64,000 bases of DNA from Parabacteroides massiliensis. GTDB lineage: Bacteria > Bacteroidota > Bacteroidia > Bacteroidales > Tannerellaceae. The DNA is taken from assembly GCF_900155425.1 (NCBI RefSeq), contig NZ_LT700191.1, forward strand, positions 951,097 through 1,015,096. The letters run 5' to 3'. Positions 45,146 through 54,860 of this stretch are shown here, in pieces (the first letter of the stretch is position 1; every line of letters starts with the position of its first letter). The notes beneath the pieces were generated by a model, which saw only the letters and a program-made list of their open reading frames with translations, was not told the origin of the DNA and made no database searches. Both the position numbers and the translations under genes were made by a program.

Positions 45146-48100
45146 TTAAAATGAAACTTGAATACCACCCATGAATACACGTCTTGCACTCTGTACGCCG
45201 TTATCGGTGTTGGCATTACCGTTGTAGTTGTTACCGATCAAACCTGTTTCCGGATCGTTATGACGGTTGGCTGCCGGTCCGAATGTAAACAAGTTATCTC
45301 CGCTCAGATAGATACGAGCAAAAGAAAGATGCAGCTTATTCGTAATGGCACGAGGAACAGTATAACCGACAGTCAGGTTTCTCAGACGATAATAGTTATT
45401 GTTGAACAGATAGAAGTCGGTTGCTTTACGAGTACTTGAATAATCGTCGGCAGACCAGCGTGGGAATACGGCGTTGTCACCCGGCTTCATCCATACTTTA
45501 CCTTCCACAAGATCCTGGATCACGCCGACACCGTTACGGACGGTTGTGTTTTCCAGATATACATAGTCATACATTTTAGCACCGAAAGAGGCATACCACA
45601 TCATTGACAGATCGAAGTCTTTCCACTTGAAATTATTGGTGATGGAACCGAATGCTTTCGGTATGGAAGTACCGCACCACTGATAGTCGTCAGTTGTTAC
45701 ATCAGAGAAATTTTCAGTTGTTTTCCAACCGCTTCCGTCACGAACCCAGTAACGCATGTTACCGTTTTCCGGATTTACACCGGCATTCTTAGGCATATAG
45801 AATTCATACAAGGATTTGCCTTCTTCCAAACGATAGCCGGCTACACGATTCGAATAAGTATAGGCTCCGCCCGGGAGGTAAGTCACTTGGTTTTTCAGTG
45901 TAGAGAAGTTGAAATCAATGTTCCACTGGAATTCTTTCGTACGGATCGCCGTAGCGTTCAAGGTCAATTCGAATCCTTCATTGCGTACGTTTCCGAGGTT
46001 CGTATTAATACCTGTCGCATCGCCTACCTGGGCTGAGAGCGGCAGATCTTTGTAGTAAAGCAAATCAGCCGAATTACGGGTATAATATTCGAGCGTACCG
46101 CTCAGGCGGTTCCAAAAACTAAAGTCAACTGCAACGTTGAACTGCTTGTTCTTTTCCCACTTCAGTCCGGGTGTTCCGATTGTGGAAGGTTTATATCCCG
46201 GCATTCCATACAGGTTATCGGATGCATAATAAGATTGGTAAGCATACCAAATTTCGTCACCAGTCGATCCGTCTCCATTACGAGCGTACAGTTTGTCGTT
46301 ACCAGAAGTACCGTAACTGGCACGCAGAGCCAAGTTATCTAACCAATCTTTAGTCGATTCCATGAAAGCTTCTTTCGAAATGCGCCATGAACCGCCGACC
46401 GAGAAAAAGTTACCCCAACGGCTTGTTTTGCTGAAACGGGAAGAGCCGTCACGACGGAATGAAGCAGAAAGATAATAGCGGTTGGCATAATTATAATCGG
46501 CCTTTCCGAAGAATGAAAGCAAAGCATAACGTATACGATTGGAGCTGTTGTCCCAGTTCATTGTCGTGGATGACAGTTCATATTGATTCATCTGCATGAT
46601 ACCTTCGCCATAGGCATACGTGTATTGCTGGTTGTAATGGTAATACTCGTGTCCGATCATGGCATTGACAGAATGGTCGCCGAATGCCCGGTCCCAAGTC
46701 AACAGGTTGTTCCATGTCAGTGAGGTCGTTTTGTAGGATTCGCGAGTTGCCGAACCTCCGTTTGTCTTAACCGTGACGCCATAAGGAGCCAACTGGTCGC
46801 CACCGTGGATGGCCGAACCATAACCATAGATGTTTTGCGTATTGTCGTCGATATTGGCAGCTGTGCGGAATTTCAGATCGAACGGGAGCTTGATTTCTGC
46901 AAAATATTTGGCAGATATGGTCGAGAACTCGTTGCTGTTGAAATCTTCATCGTTAGGGTTGTTCCAATAATCGCCTTTGTTCAGGACATGCGCACCGAAG
47001 AAGTTGGCATTGTTTGTACCATAGTCGTAGATACGGTCGCCTGTCTTCTGCGAATATTCCCAGTCCGTATTGTCGGCATTGCGAAGATAAGGAGAGTTCA
47101 ATGTGTTGGAGAATACCAAGGCACGATTGTATCCATGACTGCTCTGGCGGGCATAGCTGTAAGCCAAGTTACCACCCATCGACAACCATTTGTTTACATC
47201 AGATGTTACACTGGCGCGGAATGAATAGCGTTTATAATAGTCTTCATTTGCATATCCTTTATCGTCCAGATAGCCCAGAGATGTATAATATTGCGTTTTA
47301 CCATCCTGGCTGGAACCGCTTAGATCGATTCCATAGTCCTGACGGAGTTTCTTGGAGAAAACGATGTCATACCAATCCCAATCGCTTTTATCCCAAACCA
47401 TTTCCAAAGCGGGGTTTGTATAACAGTTTCCATTTCCATCATGTAAGACATACTGATCTGCAGGCATGCTCTTGAACGGTGTCACGTAAACGGTCTCCCC
47501 TTTAGAATTGATACGAGGTAAGACATGCCGGGAAATAACATTTTGCGAAGCGTAGTCTCCGGCTTCTTGTGCGCTTTTACCATATTTATAATATTGATCG
47601 TTATAAAGTGATTGCCATACGTTCATTAATTGTTGGTATGGATCGGCTTTTTCCGGATGTGGGACAGCCAGATCGGAAGTACCCCATGCTCCACGGAAGT
47701 TGACGGTCGGTTTTCCTGTTTTACCTTTCTTAGTCGTGATTACCACAACACCGTTAGCCGCACGCGAACCGTACAAAGAAGAAGCGGCAGCATCTTTTAA
47801 CACAGTCATGGATTCGATGTCGGAAGGATTGATGGAGTTAAGCGTCCCGTCATATGGCATACCATCTACTACATATAGCGGAGTGGTATTACCTGACATG
47901 GAGCTTATACCACGTATTTGGATACGAGAATCGGATCCCGGAGTTCCTTCATTGTTTACGACACTGACACCAGCACTCATACCTTGTAGAGCTTCGACAA
48001 ATCCGGAACCGGATATCTTCTCCAACTGTTCGGATTTTACGACACTGGCTGATCCGGTGAAAGAGGATTTTTTTGCTGTACCGTAGGCAACAACTACGAC

Positions 48101-48457
48101 TTCATCCAATTTTTAAGTGTCGCTTTTTAAATTTACATTTAGAACACTTTGACCATCCCAAACTATTTCCTGTGTCTCCAATCCGACAAAAGAAATAACG
48201 AGAGTCGTTCCTTTTTTCAAATTATTTAGTTCAAACTTTCCGTCAGCATCTGATATTGTCCCATTTGATGTTCCTTTAACGGAAATAGAAGCTCCAGCGA
48301 CGGGTCCCATATCATCACTGACAAGACCTGTGACTTTATTGCTCTGTTGAACTGATTGTATGGAAGGAAATGTATCTCCCCAAATGTTTCCTGTTCCAAC
48401 ACTGCCAAATAGTGCGGCTAATACACACATCTTAACCCACTTTGCGTTTGTAGTCAT
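45146..48457 (-). pseudogene. SusC/RagA-family TonB-linked transporter interrupted by an in-frame TAA
   Basis: The start at 48457 opens with a signal segment, then a CarboxypepD-like domain (VTGLVSDDMGPVAGASISVK) up to LNVNLKSDT. There a TAA (48113-48115) is followed in the same frame by K-LDEVVVVAYGTAKKSSF, the normal plug start, and an intact barrel to the final GGIQVSF. Intact homologues usually read a Gln or similar residue there (SDTQ-x-LDEVVVV), so a single CAA-to-TAA change explains it. Without the stop the protein would be 1103 residues, normal for the family. The rest shows no decay, so the change is recent, an error, or read through. The second part alone lacks a signal peptide. Confidence 0.85.
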
Positions 48458-48638
48458 AATAATTTAATGGCTTTTACGAAAAAACAAAAAAATAAGCATT
48501 TCTCATATTGAGCAAGAGTTTACAATCGTCAAATCGATTGCCGTTCTATTTCGCATATGTATAGAAGAAAAATCATATCACAAACAAAATGATCGCTCAT
48601 CACACACATATTCCACAAAAATTCATCTTAACGACTTC

Positions 48639-48647
48639 GCAAATATA
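48639..48647 (-). promoter_or_regulatory. -7 promoter element TATATTTGC of the second SusCD operon
   Basis: Exact TAnnTTTGC match on the minus strand, giving a leader of about 180 bases. The rest of the 48458-48801 gap is A/T-rich with no gene seen. Confidence 0.65.
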
Positions 48648-48801
48648 GTTATTTTTCGTAAAATAAAATGTTTTACTATGGAATTTTGATAACAAAAGTA
48701 GAATGTTGTATTGTGCCACTGATACTAATCATTATCACAGAATCTTTTCGCAGGCCATGACTCGCTATTTTTCCTCGTGATTATCAATAATTATTTACAA
48801 A

Positions 48802-48845
48802 CAAAAAAGGGGCCATCTAACTTTTATTGTTAGACAGCCCCCTTA
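48802..48845. terminator. Bidirectional terminator next to gadC
   Basis: AGGGGCCATCTAAC pairs with GTTAGACAGCCCCCT; a T run follows on the minus strand, so it mainly ends the gadC transcript. Confidence 0.85.
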
Positions 48846-48901
48846 TGAGACGAGACGTCATTATTTAATTTCACACCGATAAACCATCGTTTAGGGATAA
48901 A

Positions 48902-50482
48902 CTACGCTTTGCCCGATGTTCCGGAAGAGGATGTACCGGTCGCAGTACTGTTGTCCGGTGCTTTAGCAGCGGAGGTGGTTGTTGCAGAAGTAGTACTTGT
49001 AACGGTTGCAGCAGTTTCCTGCACTTGCTTGTCGACTTCCCAATGGAACGGTTCGAATTGCGTGTTCGGGTTTACCCAAGACGTTTTTTTGGCAGCGTAG
49101 ATGATAAACGGAGCGGCTACCACCACGATAGCACCGATAATCAATACGGCAAACCAAACGGTATTGTTGCCCGTAGAAATCTGGCTGGGCGGGATAAAGC
49201 TCAAAATGAAAGCGAGCAATGAACCGCAGAAACCAAGACCGCCGATAAACCACATCAGGCCGTTGCCACTCTTGCCGATACGGAACGGACGACCAGCTTT
49301 CTTCATCCGGTAACGCAATGCGATCGCACCGGAAAACATCAGCATATACATAATCAGATAAAGGATAACCGTCAACTGTGACAGAATCTGATAGAAGCTC
49401 TGTACAGAAGGCATAACCACGAACAACAGGCTCAGGAATGTCACAGCCAGGCCCTGAACCAGCAGAATATTTTTCTGTACGCCCAATTTGTTTGTTTTCT
49501 GGAAGAACGGAGGCAGATAACCGGCTTTACCGACGGCAAAGATACCTTTTGACGGACCGGCAACCCATGTCAATACACCAGCCAACACACCGAAAGCCAA
49601 CGCAACGGCGATAACGGGCGACAACCAGGAAGCATGAATAAATTTGAAATAGTTATCAAAACCGACCAGCAGACTCTGTGTCAGGTTAATATCTTTCTGC
49701 GGGATAATGATACCCAAGGCGAATGTCCCCAACACGAAGATCAACACGGTAATCAACGCACCGATGAACACAGCTTTCGGGTAATTGACGGAAGGGTTCT
49801 GCACATCTTTTACGTGAATACCGCCCATTTCCATACCGGCATAAAAAAGGAAGATGCTGGATGCAAGCACCAGATTATCGAATTTCGTAAAGTCGGGGAA
49901 GAAATTGCTGTGGAAGTCCATATTGGAATGACCGCCTGAAACCAGGTATACGACACCTAAGATAATCAACAAGGCAGCAGGAATGATCGTTCCGACGATA
50001 CCGCCTACTTTAGCCACTTTGCCTACCCAGCTCAACCCTTTCAAAGAGATGAAAGTTGCAAGCCAGTAAATAATCAAGACAACGACCAGTGTGTACATTT
50101 TGTTTGATGCCAGCGTCATGTCATGCGCATCGTCCATTCCGATAAACGCAATGGAAACAGCTCCGAAAGTCAACACGGTCGGATACCAGATCGTACTTTC
50201 AATCCACTGTACCCAGATAGCTAGAAAGCCCCATTTCTTGCCATAGGCTTCTCCTACCCATCGGAACACCCCACCTTGTTTATCCTGAAACATGGCGGCC
50301 AACTCGGCGGCCACCAACGAGGTCGGAATTAAGAACACGATTGCTGCAAACAGATAATAAAAGGCTGAACTCAGCCCATATACAGCCTCGGCCGGCAGTC
50401 CGCGGAGTGAGACGACTGCCGTAACATTCATAATCGCAAGAGTAAATACTCCAAGTTTTACTGCTTTTCCAATATTTGCCAT
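48902..50482 (-). CDS. gadC: Glutamate:gamma-aminobutyrate antiporter
   Basis: 526 residues, APC-superfamily amino acid antiporter with twelve membrane segments. The start (KLGVFTLAIMNVTAVVSLRG) and following LVAAELAAMFQDKQGGVFRW and WVQWIESTIWYPTVLTFG are as in GadC. It exchanges external glutamate for cytoplasmic GABA and so completes the proton-consuming glutamate decarboxylase cycle. The C-terminal tail is long and Thr/Ser/Ala-rich (TSTTSATTTSAAKA-type), a low-complexity extension different from the known pH plug of E. coli GadC. Context (glsA, gadB, ion channel nearby) supports the name. Confidence 0.92.
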   Translation of the reverse strand: MANIGKAVKLGVFTLAIMNVTAVVSLRGLPAEAVYGLSSAFYYLFAAIVFLIPTSLVAAELAAMFQDKQGGVFRWVGEAYGKKWGFLAIWVQWIESTIWYPTVLTFGAVSIAFIGMDDAHDMTLASNKMYTLVVVLIIYWLATFISLKGLSWVGKVAKVGGIVGTIIPAALLIILGVVYLVSGGHSNMDFHSNFFPDFTKFDNLVLASSIFLFYAGMEMGGIHVKDVQNPSVNYPKAVFIGALITVLIFVLGTFALGIIIPQKDINLTQSLLVGFDNYFKFIHASWLSPVIAVALAFGVLAGVLTWVAGPSKGIFAVGKAGYLPPFFQKTNKLGVQKNILLVQGLAVTFLSLLFVVMPSVQSFYQILSQLTVILYLIMYMLMFSGAIALRYRMKKAGRPFRIGKSGNGLMWFIGGLGFCGSLLAFILSFIPPSQISTGNNTVWFAVLIIGAIVVVAAPFIIYAAKKTSWVNPNTQFEPFHWEVDKQVQETAATVTSTTSATTTSAAKAPDNSTATGTSSSGTSGKA

Positions 50483-50659
50483 GAATTTTACTATTAAAAT
50501 GTGAATTTTGTTTCGTTTAGTTTTGCTTGTATTGACAGTATAACAACTCCTTTTTGTGTTAGTTTGTCAACAGGATGCCAAATTTGGTTAATTAACAGAC
50601 GAATGTTAAAAACAAAAGGTGTCATTTTGTTGTTTCATCGAATAAAATAATTAAAGACA

Positions 50660-51433
50660 ATGAGAACTGCATTCAATGACTTTTTGGAAGAAAAACGAGG
50701 TGCCTACGGAGTGCTTCATGTGATGATATTGTTGCTCTCGCTGTTCCTCATCATAGATATTTCGATCGACACGTTCAACAATATACCGTTCATCTCGCAG
50801 ACTTCATATCTGAAAACGCAGTTTTGGATCTGTATGTTCTTTATTGCCGATTTCGTATTGGAGTTTTTCTTATCAAAAGATAAAATTCATTATCTGCAAA
50901 CCCATTTCCTTTTCTTGCTGGTTTCGATTCCTTATCTTAATATTATAGATTACTACGGATTCACCTTCTCGGCCGAGATAACCTATTTTCTGCGTTTCAT
51001 CCCGCTCGTACGCAGCGGATGGGCACTGGCGATCGTTGTCGGCTGGCTGACTTCGAACCGGGCCTCCGGGCTTTTCGTCTCCTACCTGACGATGTTGCTG
51101 GCAATGGTCTATTTCTCCAGCCTAATATTTTTCGTGATCGAACATAAAGTGAATCCCGAAGTCAAGGATTACAGTGACGCTCTCTGGTGGGCGTTCATGG
51201 ACGTGACGACCGTCGGATCGAACATCATTGCGGTCACGCCTACAGGTCGTATACTCTCGGTCTTGTTAGCCGCTCTCGGCATGATGATGTTCCCGATCTT
51301 CACGGTCTATGTCACGAGCTTGGTACAGTCTGCAAACAAGAAAAAAGAAGAGTATTATAACAAAACGCATTCCGCCCCCACCGGGCAAGTACCAGATACC
51401 AAACCGGCTGACCCTACTCCAACAAATAAATAA
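50660..51433 (+). CDS. Ion channel-like membrane protein of the gad locus, altered selectivity filter
   Basis: 257 residues with a voltage-gated-channel topology: N-terminal helices (VLHVMILLLSLFLIIDISI, FWICMFFIADFVLEFFLSK), a charged S4-like segment, then the pore region YSDALWWAFMDVTTVGSNII and a last helix (ILSVLLAALGMMMFPIFTVY). The filter reads TTVGSN where potassium channels have TVGYG, so ion selectivity is uncertain. The C-terminal tail is charged and Pro/Thr-rich. It is divergent from gadC; such channels recur beside gad genes in Bacteroidales, where they may help balance charge during acid stress (inference). Confidence 0.85.
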   Translation: MRTAFNDFLEEKRGAYGVLHVMILLLSLFLIIDISIDTFNNIPFISQTSYLKTQFWICMFFIADFVLEFFLSKDKIHYLQTHFLFLLVSIPYLNIIDYYGFTFSAEITYFLRFIPLVRSGWALAIVVGWLTSNRASGLFVSYLTMLLAMVYFSSLIFFVIEHKVNPEVKDYSDALWWAFMDVTTVGSNIIAVTPTGRILSVLLAALGMMMFPIFTVYVTSLVQSANKKKEEYYNKTHSAPTGQVPDTKPADPTPTNK

Positions 51434-51560
51434 ATTCAAGACCACTTATTGTAAAAAACAAGTTATTTAACAATTGGCAGGTCTGGCGATGAAAGAACTC
51501 CGTTATCCTTCTTTATAAAGAGAAAAGGTGCTTTTTCTCTTTATTTGCCGTTCTATCACC

Positions 51561-51663
51561 ATGAAGACGGTCGTCATCGCCACGACAAGGGACTTCATCG
51601 CCGTGAAGACGGTCGTCATTCCCCATGAACACGGCAATCCACAGCAACGAAGACGGTCGTCAT
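51561..51663. repeat. Cluster of ATGAAGACGGTCGTCAT near-palindromes
   Basis: The core GAAGACGGTCGTCAT occurs at 51563, 51605 and 51649, that is every 42-44 bases. Between them lie degenerate copies, one inverted (ACGACAAGGGACTTCAT at about 51581). Each unit is nearly self-complementary. No gene overlaps on a credible basis. Confidence 0.8.
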
Positions 51664-52188
51664 GCCAAAATTCTGCGCAGCTCACAGTGAGAAGCCGGGA
51701 AAACACTTTTTCCACAAATGATAAGCCTCCCGACTTCGTCTGTAAATATTCGATTCTCCAGAAGTTGGACTTTATCACATTTCCCTGTTTTTTCTACTTA
51801 GGCTGACAAACCAGAAGCGATAACCGGACAAAATGCCTACCACATACTTTCTGTTGTCAAACAAAAAACGCCTGACCGGACAAAATGTAAGATCAAAATG
51901 AACCGGAATTTGAGATGAAACAGAAAATGGGCAAAAAAGAGGTTATTGTCAATTTTTTGTATTACGATAGTTTTATCTCTTAACACATGATTAGTATCTG
52001 ATTTTAGCAATCGCCATAAATTGCTCCATACAAAGCTCCCATCCCATTAAGATTTTAGTTGCATCAATTCCACAAAGTTCAACTTTATTAATTTCCACTC
52101 TTTTCCTTTCAGACAGATAGGATCAAGCTCTTTATCATATGTATGGCTTTACCAAATAAAGACAATAAAATGATAAAACTATTTCCAC
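51664..52188. other. Gene-free A/T-rich stretch with a 13-base direct repeat
   Basis: No credible gene. ACCGGACAAAATG occurs at 51823 and again at 51875 (52 bases apart). Otherwise I see only A/T-rich sequence on either strand. Confidence 0.6.
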
Positions 52189-52240
52189 AAAAAACGAACC
52201 TCCCGTCTCCCTGTAAACGACAGGGGCGTGGAGGCTCGCC
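52189..52240 (-). terminator. Terminator of the gadB-glsA operon
   Basis: Stem arms CCTCC..CCCCTGT and ACAGGG..GGAGG on the minus strand, followed by a T run. Confidence 0.8.
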
Positions 52241-52260
52241 AACTAAAAGAATAAACCGTT

Positions 52261-53226
52261 TTAACCGGTGATTGTAAACCGGGTACTGCCAAAGATGGAG
52301 AGACCCAGTTTATTCATTATATATTTGATCGCCAGTTGTGCTTTCACTGAATTGCCGGAGCTATCCAATGGAGGCGCAAAGGCGGAGATTCCGAAGTGTC
52401 CGGGCATGATCCCCATCACACCGCCGCCAACACCCGTCTTGGCCGGAATACCGGAAGTGTACAACCAGTCTCCCGTACGTTCATAGAAACCGACTGTCGC
52501 CACTAAGGAGGTGATTTTCGGAGACAAAGAAGCGTCGAAAACAGACTTCTTGGTAACCGGGTTCACACCGTCGTTGGCAACAGTCGCAGCAGCGATGGAA
52601 AGTTGTTCGGCCGTGATACCCAACGAACACTGGCGGGTGTACAGGTCGAGCGACATATCCGGATCGTCGTACATCCGGTTGTAGTTTTTCAACAACCAGG
52701 CAATAGAGCGGTTGTTGAAATTGGTGGCCGTCTCGGACTTATACAGCTCGTCGATCAACTGCGGGGCACTTCCGCAAAGGTCAGTAATGTTGGAAACGAT
52801 AGCTTCCCACTTCTTGTCTGAATCGCCGACCGGCTGCACCATACTGCAAGCCGTGATCGCACCGGCGTTAACCAACGGAGTGGAAGGATGATCCTTTTCC
52901 AGCAAAATGGCCATGATGGAATTGAAAGGCAAGCCGGTCGCATCAGCACCGATCATCTCAAGCAATTTCTGTGCTCCATACTGACGAAGAGCCAAGATAG
53001 CCGTATGCACTTTTGAAACGGACTCGATTCCGAAACGGTAGGACGAATCTCCTAGCGTAATGATCCTGCCGTCCAACAAGCAGATACTGATGCCGAACAG
53101 GTTCTTGTCGATATTAGCCAGGTAAGGAATGTAATCGGCATTCTTACCGTCCGTATTATCCTTGAATTGTTTGAAAGCCTCCTGTGCCGCCTCTTCTATT
53201 TGTGAAACGGAAATTGTTTTATTCAT
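52261..53226 (-). CDS. glsA: Glutaminase A
   Basis: 321 residues of the serine-dependent beta-lactamase-like glutaminase family. Nucleophile region RFGIESVSKVHTAILALRQ (S-x-x-K), NAGAITACSMVQ, and SGIPAKTGVGGGVMGIMPG near the end. Releases ammonia from glutamine, giving glutamate for GadB and itself consuming acid. Its ATG overlaps the gadB stop (ATGA), so the two are translationally coupled. Confidence 0.95.
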   Translation of the reverse strand: MNKTISVSQIEEAAQEAFKQFKDNTDGKNADYIPYLANIDKNLFGISICLLDGRIITLGDSSYRFGIESVSKVHTAILALRQYGAQKLLEMIGADATGLPFNSIMAILLEKDHPSTPLVNAGAITACSMVQPVGDSDKKWEAIVSNITDLCGSAPQLIDELYKSETATNFNNRSIAWLLKNYNRMYDDPDMSLDLYTRQCSLGITAEQLSIAAATVANDGVNPVTKKSVFDASLSPKITSLVATVGFYERTGDWLYTSGIPAKTGVGGGVMGIMPGHFGISAFAPPLDSSGNSVKAQLAIKYIMNKLGLSIFGSTRFTITG

Positions 53227-54668
53227 GATTGCTTCTTTTTATGGGGCATTCCCGTATGAGTAAAGACAGAACCTTTCACTTCTTGATTCTTATCCTGAGC
53301 GATACGGGTAGGAGTCGGGTATTCGAGTTTTTCGAGTTCCGCAACAGCGCCCGTGATATCGTTCAGCAACTGGTCTGCCATGTCACGGCTGAATCCCTGA
53401 CGGGCAACGATACGCATCACGACATAGTTTTCAAGATTATTTGGCAATGTATAGGCGGGAACCATCCAGCCGCTTTGTTTCAATTTATCCTGCAAGTCGT
53501 ACAGTGTCCACTTCGCCTTCTTCGCATAATCCGGTTTCAGGTACCAGATGAACAACGGGTTCACGACTTCGTTGCTGTAGTTTACAAACGGAGCCATCTT
53601 GCCGATCTGGTCATGCAGGTATTGGGTAACCGCCATGCTGTTTTCCTGTACTGCTTTATATCCTTCGAATCCGAGACGGATGAACTGGTAGTATTGTCCG
53701 AGGATTTGGGCGGCAGGACGAGAGAAGTTCAGACCTACCTGAGTAATGTTGGCCCCTAAATAATTCACGCTGAATGACATGGAATCAGGCAAATAGGATT
53801 TGTCTTTCCAGACAACCCAACCCAGGCCCGGATAAACCAGACCGAACTTATGTCCGGATGTACTGATGGAAAGAACCCATTTCAAACGGAAGTCCCATTT
53901 CAATTCCGGTTTCAGGAACGGAAGGATAAAGCCGCCGGAAGCAGCATCCACATGAATAGGAATATCATAACCAGTCTTTGCATTGTAGGCGTCGAGAGCT
54001 TTATCCAAAGCCTCCACATCATCGTTCAGACCTGTCCACGTAACACCTTGGATCGGCACGATACAGATTGTATTTTCATCACACATCTTCAATGCCTCTT
54101 CAGGATCGAGCGTAGTCTTCTCCAATGTCAGAGGGACCTGGCGCATTTCAATTTGCCAAAGTTGGGCGAATTTTTCCCATACGACCTGGAATCCGGTAGA
54201 GATAACAAAGTTCGGTTTGTCTACAGGCTTGCCGGCGGCCAGTCTTTTTTTACGCCAGCGCAACCAAGCGGCGACACCGCCTAACATACATGCTTCGGAC
54301 GAACCGATAGCCAATGCCCCGGCTTTCCATTTTGCCTGTTCGGGGGTATTCCACAAATTAGCTACGATGTTGATACATTTGGCGTTCATAACGGCAATAC
54401 GCGGATATTCCGTTTCATCAATGTAGTTGATGCTGATCGCCTCGTTCATCAGTTTGGTTGCATAGTCGTCCATGTAGGTAGTCACGAATGTCGCCAGGTT
54501 CAATCGAGGTTGTGTCTGGGCAAACGTTTCGTCTTTAACCATCTGATACGCGATCTCCGGAGTGGTCGGGCCATCCGGGATTTTGTCTACAGGAGAGGCT
54601 TGTAACATCTTTTCCGAGCCATAGATTGCTGTCTTGGCATCGCCTTTTCTAAAATTAGAATCTTCCAT
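53223..54668 (-). CDS. gadB: Glutamate decarboxylase
   Basis: 481 residues from the ATG at 54668 (MEDSNFRKGDAKTAIYGSEK); a longer open frame upstream runs through the promoter region. PLP-dependent group II decarboxylase: IGSSEACMLGGVAAWLRWR, PIHVDAASGGFILPF, and the PLP lysine in STSGHKFGLVYPGLGWVVW. Decarboxylates glutamate to GABA, consuming a proton. The C-terminus ends FTHTGMPHKKKQS, close to the E. coli-type tail whose His closes the active site at neutral pH. Operon gadB-glsA with gadC nearby makes a full acid-resistance set. Confidence 0.96.
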   Translation of the reverse strand: MEDSNFRKGDAKTAIYGSEKMLQASPVDKIPDGPTTPEIAYQMVKDETFAQTQPRLNLATFVTTYMDDYATKLMNEAISINYIDETEYPRIAVMNAKCINIVANLWNTPEQAKWKAGALAIGSSEACMLGGVAAWLRWRKKRLAAGKPVDKPNFVISTGFQVVWEKFAQLWQIEMRQVPLTLEKTTLDPEEALKMCDENTICIVPIQGVTWTGLNDDVEALDKALDAYNAKTGYDIPIHVDAASGGFILPFLKPELKWDFRLKWVLSISTSGHKFGLVYPGLGWVVWKDKSYLPDSMSFSVNYLGANITQVGLNFSRPAAQILGQYYQFIRLGFEGYKAVQENSMAVTQYLHDQIGKMAPFVNYSNEVVNPLFIWYLKPDYAKKAKWTLYDLQDKLKQSGWMVPAYTLPNNLENYVVMRIVARQGFSRDMADQLLNDITGAVAELEKLEYPTPTRIAQDKNQEVKGSVFTHTGMPHKKKQS

Positions 54669-54860
54669 GTCTTTTTTGTTTTTAATTATTAATGGCGTTA
54701 TCGACTTGTTTCGGCCGATTGTATGGCAAAAACAGCTACTATCCGCAATTGTTCCGGTTTTTTGGTTAAACATACGATATTTGGGGTTTATTAAAATAAT
54801 GAACATTCGTTATTCGGGATTGTTTCAATACAAAATAAATAATGTTTTAACGAAACGATT

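Noticed and set aside
45146..48109. Second SusC part as a separate gene starting at TTG
   Set aside because: It would lack a signal peptide and N-terminal domain, and the upstream frame continues seamlessly apart from one TAA.
51561..51663. Possible mini-CRISPR
   Set aside because: Spacers are degenerate copies of the repeat itself, units are palindromic, and no cas genes are present.
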